NCBI RefSeq assembly: GCF_007713735.2
Contig: NZ_VMNW02000030.1
Coordinates: 1 to 64,000 of the forward strand
DNA: 64,000 nt
Reading direction: 5' to 3'
Origin: Amycolatopsis acidicola
GTDB taxonomy: Bacteria > Actinomycetota > Actinomycetes > Mycobacteriales > Pseudonocardiaceae
The notes under the pieces are model-generated. The model ran no database searches, was not told the DNA's origin, and saw only the letters and a list, made by a program, of their open reading frames with translations. The position numbers and the translations under genes are program-made. This document shows, piece by piece, positions 24,249 through 32,023 of the stretch. The stretch's first letter is position 1, and every line of letters starts with the position of its first letter.

Positions 24249-24602
24249 TCAGTGGACGGAAGCCACCGGCTCACGCTGCTGCTCGGTGGGAGCCGTTTCC
24301 GCCTCGACGGGATCGGGCGCCTCGGCCGCGGGGTCCCGGAACCGGCGCCGGAACACGAAGCGGGTGCCGACCAGTGCCTGCACGCCGATCACCATCCACA
24401 CGAAGTTCACCGTCGCCGAAGGCCAGGCGCCGCTGACCGCCCCGCTGAGCGCCAGCAGCGCCCCGCCGGCGGCGTTGAGGATCTGGAAAACCAGGGAGCC
24501 CGGCGCGATGATGCGCCGGGTCGCCAGCACGTACGCACCCGCGGTGCCCAGGCCGCCGAGCCACCCGGCCACCGACGCCACCACGGACAACCCCTCGTTC
24601 AT
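24249..24602 (-). CDS. CBU_0592-like small membrane protein
   Basis: 117 residues, with four predicted membrane helices in the first 80 residues (LSVVASVAGWLGGLGTAGAY, GSLVFQILNAAGGALLALSG, TVNFVWMVIGVQAL) and a hydrophilic tail. This is the CBU_0592 domain, a small integral membrane family of unknown function found widely in bacteria. It is divergent from a LysR gene with 71 bases and a palindrome between, so it is the likely LysR target. Confidence 0.75.
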   Translation of the reverse strand: MNEGLSVVASVAGWLGGLGTAGAYVLATRRIIAPGSLVFQILNAAGGALLALSGAVSGAWPSATVNFVWMVIGVQALVGTRFVFRRRFRDPAAEAPDPVEAETAPTEQQREPVASVH

Positions 24603-24636
24603 GCCTCCATCGTGACCACGCCAGGGGTACAGATCA

Positions 24637-24653
24637 ATCGAAGTTATTTCGAT
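24637..24653. promoter_or_regulatory. Probable LysR operator
   Basis: Inverted repeat ATCGAA-GTTAT-TTCGAT between the divergent CBU_0592-like gene and the LysR gene, 20 bases before the LysR start. Spacing and position fit an autoregulatory LysR box. Confidence 0.6.
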
Positions 24654-24673
24654 CCGGGGTTAAGCTCGGCTAC

Positions 24674-25585
24674 ATGGCCATCGACCCCCGCCGGCTCACC
24701 GTTCTGCTCGCCATCCAGCGGGCGGGCGGCATCCTCGCGGCGGCGGGCAGCCTGCACCTGACGCCGTCCGCGGTGTCGCAGCAGATCGCCCGCCTGGAAA
24801 AGGAAGTCGGCGCCCCGGTCCTCGACCGCCAGCCCAGCGGAGCGGTGCTCACCCCGGCCGGCCGGGTGCTCGCGGAGGCGGCCGAGCGCATCGAGTCCGA
24901 GTTGACCGACGCGCGGCGCGCGCTGTTCGCGTTGCAGGAGGACGTCACCGGCACGGTCGTCATCGGCGCGTTCCAGAGCATCATCCGCACGCTGCTCGCG
25001 CCGCTCATCCGCGAGCTCGAAGAACGGCTGCCCGGCGTCGAAGTCGTCCTCCGCGAGCTGGACTGGGAGGACGGCCAGCGCGAGCTGCGCACCGGCGACA
25101 TCGACCTGCTCCTGCTGGAGGCCGAGAGCCCGATCGGCCAGCACCCGCCGCGCGGCACGCGGGACGTCGCGATCCTCGACGAGCCCTGGTTCGTCGTGCT
25201 GCCCGCGGGCGCGCCGGTGCCCGCCACCTTGAACGACCTGGAGAGCCTCGTGTGGCTCGGCGTGGACCCGGAGGCCGCCGCGCATCGCGCCACCGACAGG
25301 GCGCTGAGCACTTTCCGGCTCACGCCGAAGATCGCCCACAGCTACAACGACTACGACGTCGCGATCGCGATGGTCGCGGGCGGGCTCGGCGTCGCGATGC
25401 TGCCCTCGCTCGCGCTGCAGGACGCGCTCCCCGACGGCGTGCAGGCGGTGTCGGTGCCGGGCCTCGGCACCCGCCAGGTGATCGCCCGGCACCGCACCAC
25501 CCGCTCCGAGCCGCGCCCGGAAACCCTGACGGTGCTGGACGAAATCATCCGCGCGACGGCCGCGCTGCCCCGCGTGGCTCAGTGA
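24674..25585 (+). CDS. LysR family transcriptional regulator
   Basis: 303 residues. N-terminal winged helix with RRLTVLLAIQRAGGILAAAG, TPSAVSQQIARLEKEVGAPV and LTPAGRVLAEAAERI, then a substrate-binding-type effector domain (GTVVIGAFQSIIRTLLAPLI, DIDLLLLEAES, YDVAIAMVAGGLGVAMLP). Complete length. The start ATG 24674 lies 20 bases after a palindrome. Target and effector unknown; the divergent membrane protein gene is the obvious target. Confidence 0.88.
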   Translation: MAIDPRRLTVLLAIQRAGGILAAAGSLHLTPSAVSQQIARLEKEVGAPVLDRQPSGAVLTPAGRVLAEAAERIESELTDARRALFALQEDVTGTVVIGAFQSIIRTLLAPLIRELEERLPGVEVVLRELDWEDGQRELRTGDIDLLLLEAESPIGQHPPRGTRDVAILDEPWFVVLPAGAPVPATLNDLESLVWLGVDPEAAAHRATDRALSTFRLTPKIAHSYNDYDVAIAMVAGGLGVAMLPSLALQDALPDGVQAVSVPGLGTRQVIARHRTTRSEPRPETLTVLDEIIRATAALPRVAQ

Positions 25586-25800
25586 GCGACGACGAGCTTG
25601 CCCGCCCCGGCCCGCTTTTCGAAGTAGGAGAAGGCATCCCGCGCGGGCGCCCGGTTCATTCGCTCGAACTCGCTCCGGCTCCCGACGATCACGGTCCGCA
25701 GCGTCGCGCCGTGTAGTCGATGATCTCGGCGGCGCCCAAGTCACGCAGACGCCGGGCCTTTTCCGCGCTGGACGTGGTGGCCAGCGCTCGCCCGGAAAGC
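25579..25800 (-). pseudogene. Relic of a zinc-type alcohol dehydrogenase
   Basis: Three collinear fragments of a zinc/quinone-type ADH are readable on the minus strand: the cofactor domain piece GRALATTSSAEKARRLRDLG and AAEIIDYT, then, in another frame, LRTVIVGSRSEFERMNRA, then ARDAFSYFEKRAGAGKLVVA before the stop. In an intact enzyme these are separated by about 80 and 20 residues, so at least two internal deletions have occurred and the front half is gone. It runs tail-to-tail into the LysR gene, overlapping its last codons. Confidence 0.65.
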
Positions 25801-25803
25801 CGG

Positions 25804-25960
25804 GATGTCGCGGTCCGCGTTTGCCGCCCTGTTCAAGGAAAAGACCGGCGACACCCCGCACGAACACCGCGTTGAGCCGCGTATTCCTCAAACGGGAAGG
25901 GATTTCGCCCGGTGCCTGGCGGCAGCGCGTACCCCGTCAGGGCGATGCGGAGTCGCGGGC
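25804..25960 (+). pseudogene. Relic of an AraC-family regulator C-terminus
   Basis: Two AraC helix-turn-helix pieces are present in different frames: MSRSAFAALFKEKTGDTPHE (first HTH recognition helix) and, one frame over, NTALSRVFLKREGISPGAWR (second HTH). The helices normally between them are missing. It lies back-to-back with the ADH relic, a common regulator-enzyme pairing, so the two probably decayed together after a deletion. Confidence 0.6.
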
Positions 25961-25997
25961 GGCGGTTACGATCGGGGAGAGAGCAAGGAGCGCGCTG

Positions 25998-26810
25998 ATG
26001 TCCGACGAACCGAACACCGTGCGCTCCGTACCGACCGCGGCCGGGGTGTACGACTGGTTGCTGGGCGGTCACCACCACCAGCCCTGCGACGCCGAGGCCG
26101 CCGTACGGGCGCTCCAGGCGTTCCCCGCGCTCGGGCTCGCGGCGAGGGTCAACCGCGAGTTCCTGCACCGCACCGTGCGTTATCTCGGGTCTGCGGGAAT
26201 CCGCCAGTTCCTCGACATCGGCTCGGGCTACCCCGCGATGGGCAGCGTGCACGAGGTCGCGCACGCCTGGGCGCCGCGCAGCCGCGTGGCCTACGTCGAC
26301 CACGATCCGGACACGGTCGCGGTCAGCCGTGAGCTGCTCGCCGGGACCCCCGACACCATCGCCATCGGCGGCGATCTCCGCGAACCGGACGCGATTTTCG
26401 CCGATCCGGAGGTGCGGGCGGTGCTGAACTTCGAGCAGCCCGTCGGCCTGCTGCTGATCTCCGTGCTGCCGTTCCTCGATGGCGACGCCGCGGAACTGGT
26501 CGCCGCGTTCCGGGCACGCCTCGCGCCGGGCAGTCACCTGGTGATCAGCCACATCACCGAATCCGACGACCCGATCGTCCGCTACCAGCAGCAACAGGCC
26601 ACGAAGAGCTACAACGGCACCGTGCGGCAGCAAGCCCGCACCCGCACGCGCGAGGAGATCACCGCCCTGTTCGCGGGCACCGAGCTCGTCCCGCCCGGGC
26701 TGGTGCACGTGCCCGACTGGCGCCCCACCAACCCGCGCAAGCACGAACCGGACGACAGAGACGAATCCCGCGTCGTGCAGCTCGGCGGCGTGGGGCGCGT
26801 ACTAGGCTGA
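25998..26810 (+). CDS. SAM-dependent methyltransferase (DUF574 family)
   Basis: 270 residues of the actinobacterial S-adenosyl methyltransferase family PF04672. Family marks: GVYDWLLGGHHHQPCDAEAA, AARVNREFLHRTVRYL, IRQFLDIGSGYPAMGSVHEV (SAM loop), RVAYVDHDPDTVAVSRELL, FEQPVGLLLISVLPFL. Methyl acceptor unknown. The start ATG 25998 follows AGCAAGGAG. The family is greatly expanded in Streptomyces and Amycolatopsis; a shorter paralogue is at 48025. Confidence 0.88.
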   Translation: MSDEPNTVRSVPTAAGVYDWLLGGHHHQPCDAEAAVRALQAFPALGLAARVNREFLHRTVRYLGSAGIRQFLDIGSGYPAMGSVHEVAHAWAPRSRVAYVDHDPDTVAVSRELLAGTPDTIAIGGDLREPDAIFADPEVRAVLNFEQPVGLLLISVLPFLDGDAAELVAAFRARLAPGSHLVISHITESDDPIVRYQQQQATKSYNGTVRQQARTRTREEITALFAGTELVPPGLVHVPDWRPTNPRKHEPDDRDESRVVQLGGVGRVLG

Positions 26811-26838
26811 GCGCGTCAGTCCACAGTAGACATCGACG

Positions 26839-28038
26839 TCACGTCGTCCAGCGCACCGGCAGCGTGGAAGGGCCGCGCAGCGCCACGCCGACCTGGCTGC
26901 GGATCCGGGCCTCCTCACCGGCGCCGTCCCGCAGACGCAGCCCGGGCAGCCGCTCGAGCAGCACACCCAGCGCCGTCTGCAGTTCGGCGATCGCGAGCCA
27001 CGTGCCGGCGCAGGTGTGCGGCCCCTGCCCGAACGCGAGCATCGCGGTTTCGCGCCGGGTGATGTCGAAGCGGTGCGGGTCCGGATAGACCGCGGGATCG
27101 CGCAGGGCCGCGTTGATGGAGAAGATCATCGGCGTCTGCGCGGGGATCTCGATGCCTTGCCACGACGTGGCTTCCGGGCACGCGCGCGGCAGCAGCCCCA
27201 CCGGCGGCTCCCAGCGCAGGCCCTCCCAGACGGCCCACGGGACTTGCTCGCCCGGATCGGAAAGCACCAGCTCCAGTTGCTCCGGGTGGGTCAGCAGGGC
27301 GACGAGAGTGTTGGCCAGCGCGAGCATCGTGGTGTCGGCCGCCGCCGGGAACAACAAGCGCAGGAACGCCAGCACCTGTTCTTCGGTGAGGTACTCGCCC
27401 TCCGCCGATTCCGTGACCAGCTTGGAAATCAGGTCGTCGCCGGGCTCGGCCTTGCGCCGCCGCATCACCGGGAGGATGTACTCGGCGAACTCGCGGGACG
27501 CCGCCATCGCCGCGTCGGGCTCGAACGGGAAGTAGAACAGGTCGTGCGCCCAGCGGCGCACCTGGTCCTGGTCCTCGACCGGCAGCCCGAGCAGCCTGCT
27601 GATCACCAGCACCGGGTAGCGGCTGGTGAACTCGGCGACCAGCTCGGCCTCGCCGCGCGCGGCGAACTCGTCGATCAGCTCGTGCGCCAGCGGTGCGAGG
27701 ACCGGCTCGATATAGTCCTTGGCGCGGCTGCGGCGGAAGGGCGGCGACGCGATCGCGCGGTTGACGCGGTGCTCCCGCCCGGCCATGCACTGCAGCGTGT
27801 GCCCCAGCACGGGGCCGGTGGTGAGCGGGTAGATCGCGGAGGCGGGGAACGTCTCCTCGTCCTTGAACGCGGCGCTCACCAGCTCGTGCGTGAGCAGGAG
27901 GACGGCCCGTACCCCGGCGAAAGGCACGACGGCGTAAGGCTTTCTGGCGCGCAGATCGGCGAGGATGTCGTGCAGCGCGGGCGCGTCTTCGAAGGCGAAG
28001 TCGATGCCCTCGAGGTCGAGGGAGCCCGAGGTCGTCAT
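26839..28038 (-). CDS. Cytochrome P450
   Basis: 399 residues, soluble bacterial class I P450 size. I-helix oxygen-activation site FPAAADTTMLAL (Ala-Asp-Thr), EGLRWEP for the K-helix ExxR, and the heme loop FGQGPHTCAG with Cys343 as iron ligand. Needs a ferredoxin/reductase pair not encoded here. It is divergent from an IclR gene that is followed by a limonene-epoxide-hydrolase-like gene, so epoxidation or hydroxylation coupled to epoxide opening is plausible. Confidence 0.9.
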   Translation of the reverse strand: MTTSGSLDLEGIDFAFEDAPALHDILADLRARKPYAVVPFAGVRAVLLLTHELVSAAFKDEETFPASAIYPLTTGPVLGHTLQCMAGREHRVNRAIASPPFRRSRAKDYIEPVLAPLAHELIDEFAARGEAELVAEFTSRYPVLVISRLLGLPVEDQDQVRRWAHDLFYFPFEPDAAMAASREFAEYILPVMRRRKAEPGDDLISKLVTESAEGEYLTEEQVLAFLRLLFPAAADTTMLALANTLVALLTHPEQLELVLSDPGEQVPWAVWEGLRWEPPVGLLPRACPEATSWQGIEIPAQTPMIFSINAALRDPAVYPDPHRFDITRRETAMLAFGQGPHTCAGTWLAIAELQTALGVLLERLPGLRLRDGAGEEARIRSQVGVALRGPSTLPVRWTT

Positions 28039-28053
28039 GAGTGCCCCCGAATC

Positions 28054-28063
28054 CGAATATTCG
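28054..28063. promoter_or_regulatory. Probable IclR operator between P450 and regulator
   Basis: Perfect palindrome CGAATATTCG inside the 71-base divergent spacer of the P450 and IclR genes, just in front of a TTGACT -35-like hexamer (28073-28078) for the IclR transcript. AT-rich island in GC-rich sequence. Confidence 0.5.
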
Positions 28064-28109
28064 CATTGATGACTTGACTATCCGCATAGCGACGGTAGAG
28101 AGTTCGGGC

Positions 28110-28979
28110 ATGGATGACAAGACGCGTTCGGCCTCACCGCCGACCGAGCGCGTGATCGCCGTCGTCGAACTGCTCGCGGCGCGCGCGAACGGGAGTACGG
28201 CGGCGCAGATCGCCGACGAGCTCGGGCTGAGCCGGTCGACGGCGCTGGCCATCCTGACCGTCCTGACGGAACGCGGCTGGGCGTCGCGCGCGCCCGATCT
28301 TCGTTACCGGCCAGGGCCCCGGCTGCCGGGACAGCAACCGGTGGTGCCCGGGGGCGCCGAGCGGGAGCTGGCCGAACTCGCCGCGGCTGTCGGCTGCGGT
28401 GCGGCGCTGAGTCTGGTCAGTGGCACCGAACTCACCTTCGTTTCGGTACTGGCGGGCGAAGGGCGCGTTCCCGCGGGCATCACGCCCGGCACCGTACTGC
28501 CGCTGCGCGCGCCGGCGGGCGCGGCCGTCGTGGCCTTCCGCACCGAACAGGAGCAGCAACACTGGCTCGCCACGGCGACGCCCGAGCAGCATCGGCGGCT
28601 GCGAAGAACACTGGCGGTGATCCGGTCCACGGGCGTGGCCGCCTGGGGCATCGGCGCCGCCGAACCCGCCGCGCTCGACGTGCTCGCCGACGTGGTCGAG
28701 CACCTGGCCGGCAACCCGGCGCCGAACAGCCTGCGCCAGCGGGTCTTCGGCCTGCTCGGCGGCATCAGCGGAAAGCCTTACACCGCAACGGATTTCACCG
28801 CAGACGCCGAGTTGCCGCTGAGCTACCTGTCCGCCCCCGTCTTCGACGCCGCGGGAGTGGCCCGGTGGGAGCTGCAGCTCGGGCCGCTGCGCGCCGCCGT
28901 CGGGCGGGCCGAACGCGAGCACTTCCTCGACCATCTCCGGCAAACCGCGAAGAACCTCAGTACCACGGAAGGAAACTGA
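28110..28979 (+). CDS. IclR family transcriptional regulator
   Basis: 289 residues. IclR winged helix at about 12-70 (TERVIAVVELLAARANGSTA, AQIADELGLSRSTALAIL, LTERGWASRAPDLRYR), then a degenerate GAF-like effector domain (VLPLRAPAGAAVVAF). ATG 28110 is chosen; the first 23 codons of the longer frame cross the promoter. It reads straight into the epoxide-hydrolase-like gene with a single-base junction (TGA then ATG), so they are co-transcribed and divergent from the P450. Confidence 0.82.
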   Translation: MDDKTRSASPPTERVIAVVELLAARANGSTAAQIADELGLSRSTALAILTVLTERGWASRAPDLRYRPGPRLPGQQPVVPGGAERELAELAAAVGCGAALSLVSGTELTFVSVLAGEGRVPAGITPGTVLPLRAPAGAAVVAFRTEQEQQHWLATATPEQHRRLRRTLAVIRSTGVAAWGIGAAEPAALDVLADVVEHLAGNPAPNSLRQRVFGLLGGISGKPYTATDFTADAELPLSYLSAPVFDAAGVARWELQLGPLRAAVGRAEREHFLDHLRQTAKNLSTTEGN

Positions 28980-29354
28980 ATGTCCACTTCGGACGAAGAA
29001 CTGGTGACCGACTTCTGCGTGCGCTGGGCGGACCCGGACCCGGCGCTGCTGGCGAGCTACTTCACCGAGGACGCGGTCTACCACAACATCCCGATGGAAC
29101 CGGTCCGCGGCCGCGACGCGATCCGCGAGTTCATCGAGAACTTCCTGAAGGGCTTCGACGGCATCGACTTCGAGATCCACCGCCAGGTCAGCTCCGGTGG
29201 CCTGGTGATGAACGAGCGCACCGACACCCTGCGCAAGGGCGACACCGCCACGCCACTGCCGGTGATGGGCACCTTCGAGATCGTCGACGGCAAGATCGCG
29301 GCCTGGCGGGATTACTTCGACTTGAACACGATCATCGCCGCCATTTCGGGCTGA
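28980..29354 (+). CDS. Limonene-1,2-epoxide-hydrolase-like protein
   Basis: 124 residues, NTF2-like fold. All residues of the limonene-epoxide hydrolase active site are visible: Tyr34 and Asn36 in VYHNIP, Arg80 and Asp82 in NERTDTL, Asp111 in AAWRDYFD. These activate water for trans-opening of an epoxide without a covalent intermediate. Cytoplasmic, no signal. Encoded directly after the IclR regulator, opposite a P450 that could make the epoxide. The SnoaL fold is shared by many enzymes, but the full active-site set favours a real hydrolase. Confidence 0.82.
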   Translation: MSTSDEELVTDFCVRWADPDPALLASYFTEDAVYHNIPMEPVRGRDAIREFIENFLKGFDGIDFEIHRQVSSGGLVMNERTDTLRKGDTATPLPVMGTFEIVDGKIAAWRDYFDLNTIIAAISG

Positions 29355-29370
29355 CGACGGGCGAGGTATC

Positions 29371-29428
29371 GCCTGGCGGACAGCATCACTGCGACCTGAA
29401 CACGATCATCGCGGCGATCTCGGGCTGA
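29371..29428 (+). pseudogene. Duplicated 3' end of the epoxide-hydrolase-like gene
   Basis: Sixteen bases after the stop, the final 54 bases of the preceding gene (29301-29354) recur at 29371-29428 with a 4-base insertion and several third-position changes. The readable end is DLNTIIAAISG-stop in both. The synonymous differences show it is the remnant of a second, diverged gene copy rather than a fresh slippage product. Confidence 0.75.
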
Positions 29429-29462
29429 CGCCCGCGGGGAGAAGGCTGACGGCCGGCCGAAA

Positions 29463-29903
29463 TCAGGCGGGGCGCCAGCCGTCGTCTGTGCGCTGGACGA
29501 AAAGCGGCCCGGCCACACGGGATCGCAACGGCAGGGCGTCGGCGAGGATCGTGCCCACGGTGTCGAGCGTTGTGCTGTCCGCGCCCATCACGAGCGTCAG
29601 ATGCGCCCGCGGAGCCTCGCCGAAACGCCCGCCATACGGCACCAGATCCGGGAACCGCGCCCGCAACACGGCCGCCGCCGGATCGAGCTCCGGCACCGCC
29701 ACGCCCGAGAAACCGCTTTCTCCCCGCAACGGCTCGGCCAGGTCGACGTGCGCGGGCAGCTCCACACGCACGTCTTCCGCGGCGGAGGGCGGCGGGCCCG
29801 GGTAGAGCAGCGACACGTGCGCCGGGAGCGACCGCACGAAACCGGGCGCGGCCTGGCGAACCCGGCTGAGCAGGGGTTCCGCGTCGGGCAGCAGGGCGAG
29901 CAC
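29463..29903 (-). CDS. 2'-5' RNA ligase/phosphodiesterase superfamily protein
   Basis: 146 residues from GTG 29903. The two HxT/S motifs of the 2H phosphoesterase superfamily are present: HVSLLYP near residue 29 and HLTLVMG near residue 100. Substrates in this superfamily are cyclic phosphates of RNA or nucleotides; the physiological role in actinomycetes is unknown. The frame extends seven codons upstream to ATC 29919-29921, six bases behind a strong AAAGGGAG site, so initiation may really be at that near-cognate codon. Convergent with the epoxide hydrolase relic. Confidence 0.72.
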   Translation of the reverse strand: MLALLPDAEPLLSRVRQAAPGFVRSLPAHVSLLYPGPPPSAAEDVRVELPAHVDLAEPLRGESGFSGVAVPELDPAAAVLRARFPDLVPYGGRFGEAPRAHLTLVMGADSTTLDTVGTILADALPLRSRVAGPLFVQRTDDGWRPA

Positions 29904-30068
29904 GGCGGTGGTCGGCGTGATGGCTTTCTCCCTTTCGTGACAACCAGTGCGTCCTCAAGCTACCCGGAGTACTGCTCCACCCGAGTGAGAACCACACGAA
30001 CAGGTGTAGCTCCGCACGATCGTGGCTATCCGGAATCGTCCGGGCACGAAGAGCGAGAGGGAGCCTGC

Positions 30069-31034
30069 ATGGATGCGGAACGTACGATCTCGCCGTCGAG
30101 GATCGGCCGCCGCGCTTTGCTACTCGCCTCCGTACTGGGGTTCGCCGGCGCCTGCGCGCCCAAAGCACCCGCGCCTCCGCCCAGCCCGCCGCCGTCCAGC
30201 CCGCCGCCGTCGCCCGCCGCGCGTGCGGACCTGCCGACCAGCACGACAAACCCTGACCTGGTAAGGGAAACCTCGTACGGCGACTCGTTGCGGGTGGGCT
30301 TCTGCGGTGCCCCGCGCAGCCCGGCGCTCGGCCGCATGACCGGCGATCTCGACGCCGCCGGAGCCGCACTGCAACGGCAACTCGCCGCGTACGGGCCGGA
30401 AACCCAGCCGGTCGTCGAGCTGATCGCGACCGCGGTGCAGAGCGCCCCGGGGCCGGACGGGATGTACCGCACGCGCGCCGACGACTCGACGGTGCAGCGC
30501 TACCTCGACGAGGCGCGCAAGCTGAAAGGCTTGCTGCTGGTGAACATCCAGCCGGGGCACGCGGATTTCCTCGACGAGGTCCGTGCCTACGAGCGCTGGC
30601 TGACCGAGCCCGACGTCGGGATCGCGCTGGACCCGGAATGGGCGGTGGACCCTGGCGTGAAACCCGGCCAGAAGTACGGCCACGTCGACGGCGCGAAGCT
30701 CGACGAGGTCTCGCGCTTCCTGTCCGATCTCGTCACCCGGCACGGGATTCCCACGAAAATGCTGGCGTACCACCAGGTCGCGGCTTCCGTCGTGCGCTCG
30801 GAGGATGATTTGGTGCCGCATCCCGGCGTCTACCCGGTCAAGATCGTCGACGGGATCGGCAGCCGGGAGCTCAAGACCGAAACCTGGAACGTCGTGATGC
30901 GGTCCAAACCGGGCCACGTGGCGGCGGGCTTCAAGCTGTTCTACGACGAGGACACCCGCAAGGGCGGCAAGCTGATGCAGCCGGACGAAGTAATGGCGCT
31001 GCGCCCCAAGCCCACGTACGTCGTCTACGAATAA
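30069..31034 (+). CDS. Conserved actinobacterial lipoprotein
   Basis: 321 residues. Twin-Arg-containing signal (RIGRRALLLASVLG) with lipobox GFAGAC (Cys29), then a Pro/Ser-rich linker (about 30-52) that would span the cell wall. The folded domain is TIM-barrel-like in character: SLRVGFCGAPRSPALG, LKGLLLVNIQPGHADFLDEV, IALDPEWAVDPGVKPG and PTKMLAYHQ. I recognise it as a conserved hypothetical of actinomycetes but know no activity; the DPEW and HQ residues look catalytic. Transcribed alone. Confidence 0.65.
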   Translation: MDAERTISPSRIGRRALLLASVLGFAGACAPKAPAPPPSPPPSSPPPSPAARADLPTSTTNPDLVRETSYGDSLRVGFCGAPRSPALGRMTGDLDAAGAALQRQLAAYGPETQPVVELIATAVQSAPGPDGMYRTRADDSTVQRYLDEARKLKGLLLVNIQPGHADFLDEVRAYERWLTEPDVGIALDPEWAVDPGVKPGQKYGHVDGAKLDEVSRFLSDLVTRHGIPTKMLAYHQVAASVVRSEDDLVPHPGVYPVKIVDGIGSRELKTETWNVVMRSKPGHVAAGFKLFYDEDTRKGGKLMQPDEVMALRPKPTYVVYE

Positions 31035-31585
31035 ACCTTGACGCGGCTGAGCGGAATCGCGCAGCCCAGCGCGAGCGTCGCGACGGAGCTGAAGAACAGC
31101 ACAGCCACCCACGCGCCGCGAGCAGTGGCGAGGCTGAGGTCCGGCTGGATCGAACCGCTCGTCAGCGCCCACGCCGGAACCGGGATCGCCGCGAAAATCC
31201 CGCACGCGATCCGCCGCCACCGCACGTGCCCCGCGATCGCGTAACCGCCGGCGAGGGCGAACAGCGGCAACGCGAGTGCTCCGCCGCCGAGGCCGTCGCT
31301 GAACGGGACGCGGCCGTCGAGGATCGTCGTCACCGTGTCCGGGGAGAGGATCACCGCGAGCGGAAACGCCAGCGGGGCAAGGGAAAGCCAGCGTTTCGGG
31401 GTGGTCCAGGCCCAGCCGAGCAACAGGCCGGTGAGCGCGCCGGGCAGCAGGATCTGGCCGAACGTGCCGTACCAGTGCACGGCCGATTCGGCCCCGGCGA
31501 CCTCGACCATCAGACCGCGCAGACCCGCGGCCCAGGCGAGGCCCGCGACGCCACCGATGGCGAGCGGGCCTGCCAGGCGGTTCAC
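31025..31585 (-). CDS. Multi-spanning membrane protein
   Basis: 186 residues with about five hydrophobic segments (LAIGGVAGLAWAAGLRGLMV, YGTFGQILLPGALTGLLLGW, LALPLFALAGGYAIAG, AWVAVLFFSSVATLALGCAI). No motif I can name. Start GTG 31585 overlaps the stop of the membrane protein gene in front (GTGA), so the two are co-translated and perhaps form a complex. Its 3' end overlaps the lipoprotein gene by 10 bases. Confidence 0.65.
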   Translation of the reverse strand: MNRLAGPLAIGGVAGLAWAAGLRGLMVEVAGAESAVHWYGTFGQILLPGALTGLLLGWAWTTPKRWLSLAPLAFPLAVILSPDTVTTILDGRVPFSDGLGGGALALPLFALAGGYAIAGHVRWRRIACGIFAAIPVPAWALTSGSIQPDLSLATARGAWVAVLFFSSVATLALGCAIPLSRVKVYS

Positions 31586-31941
31586 CGGACCAGCGCGCGG
31601 CCGCGCGCCGCGCCCGAGATCAGGCCGACGCCGACGACGGTGAGCAGCAGCGTCACGGCCGAGATCACGAGCCCGAAGGTCGGCGTGGTGGCGAAGAACG
31701 CCGGAATGGCCGGTAACGCCGACAGCACCCGGGAAACGACGAGCGTCATCAGCCCGGTCCGGTTGCGGCGCCACGCCGGAAGGGCTGCTGCCCACGTGAC
31801 GACGCCGCACACGACGCCGACGATGAGGACCGGCGTCGGCGGTGCCCCGCCGGTGCCGGCCGCCCCGACGCTGACGATGTCGAACAGGCCCAGCGCGAGG
31901 CAGATCGCGTAGCCGATGGTGAAAGAAGCGGTCTGGGGCAT
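31582..31941 (-). CDS. Small four-helix membrane protein
   Basis: 119 residues, four hydrophobic segments (FTIGYAICLALGLFDIVSVG, PVLIVGVVCGVVTWAAALPA, LMTLVVSRVLSALPAIPAF, LVISAVTLLLTVVGVGLISG). It resembles small DUF4386/DUF4345-like actinobacterial membrane proteins, but I cannot place it in a family with certainty. ATG 31941 follows AGGAGGAG. First gene of a two-gene operon. Confidence 0.6.
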   Translation of the reverse strand: MPQTASFTIGYAICLALGLFDIVSVGAAGTGGAPPTPVLIVGVVCGVVTWAAALPAWRRNRTGLMTLVVSRVLSALPAIPAFFATTPTFGLVISAVTLLLTVVGVGLISGAARGRALVR

Positions 31942-32023
31942 GATCTCCTCCTGGAAACTCGGATCCGCCCTCCAGCCTCGGTGCCGCGACACCCACGCGC
32001 CACGACGCGGACCCACCGGCGAC

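Noticed and set aside
23828..24436. Long open frames across the repeat cluster read as repetitive proteins (LAAPV, LAHPVG)
   Set aside because: All frames on both strands stay open because the DNA unit is GC-rich and periodic; there is no ribosome site or codon bias, and copies change orientation in the middle.
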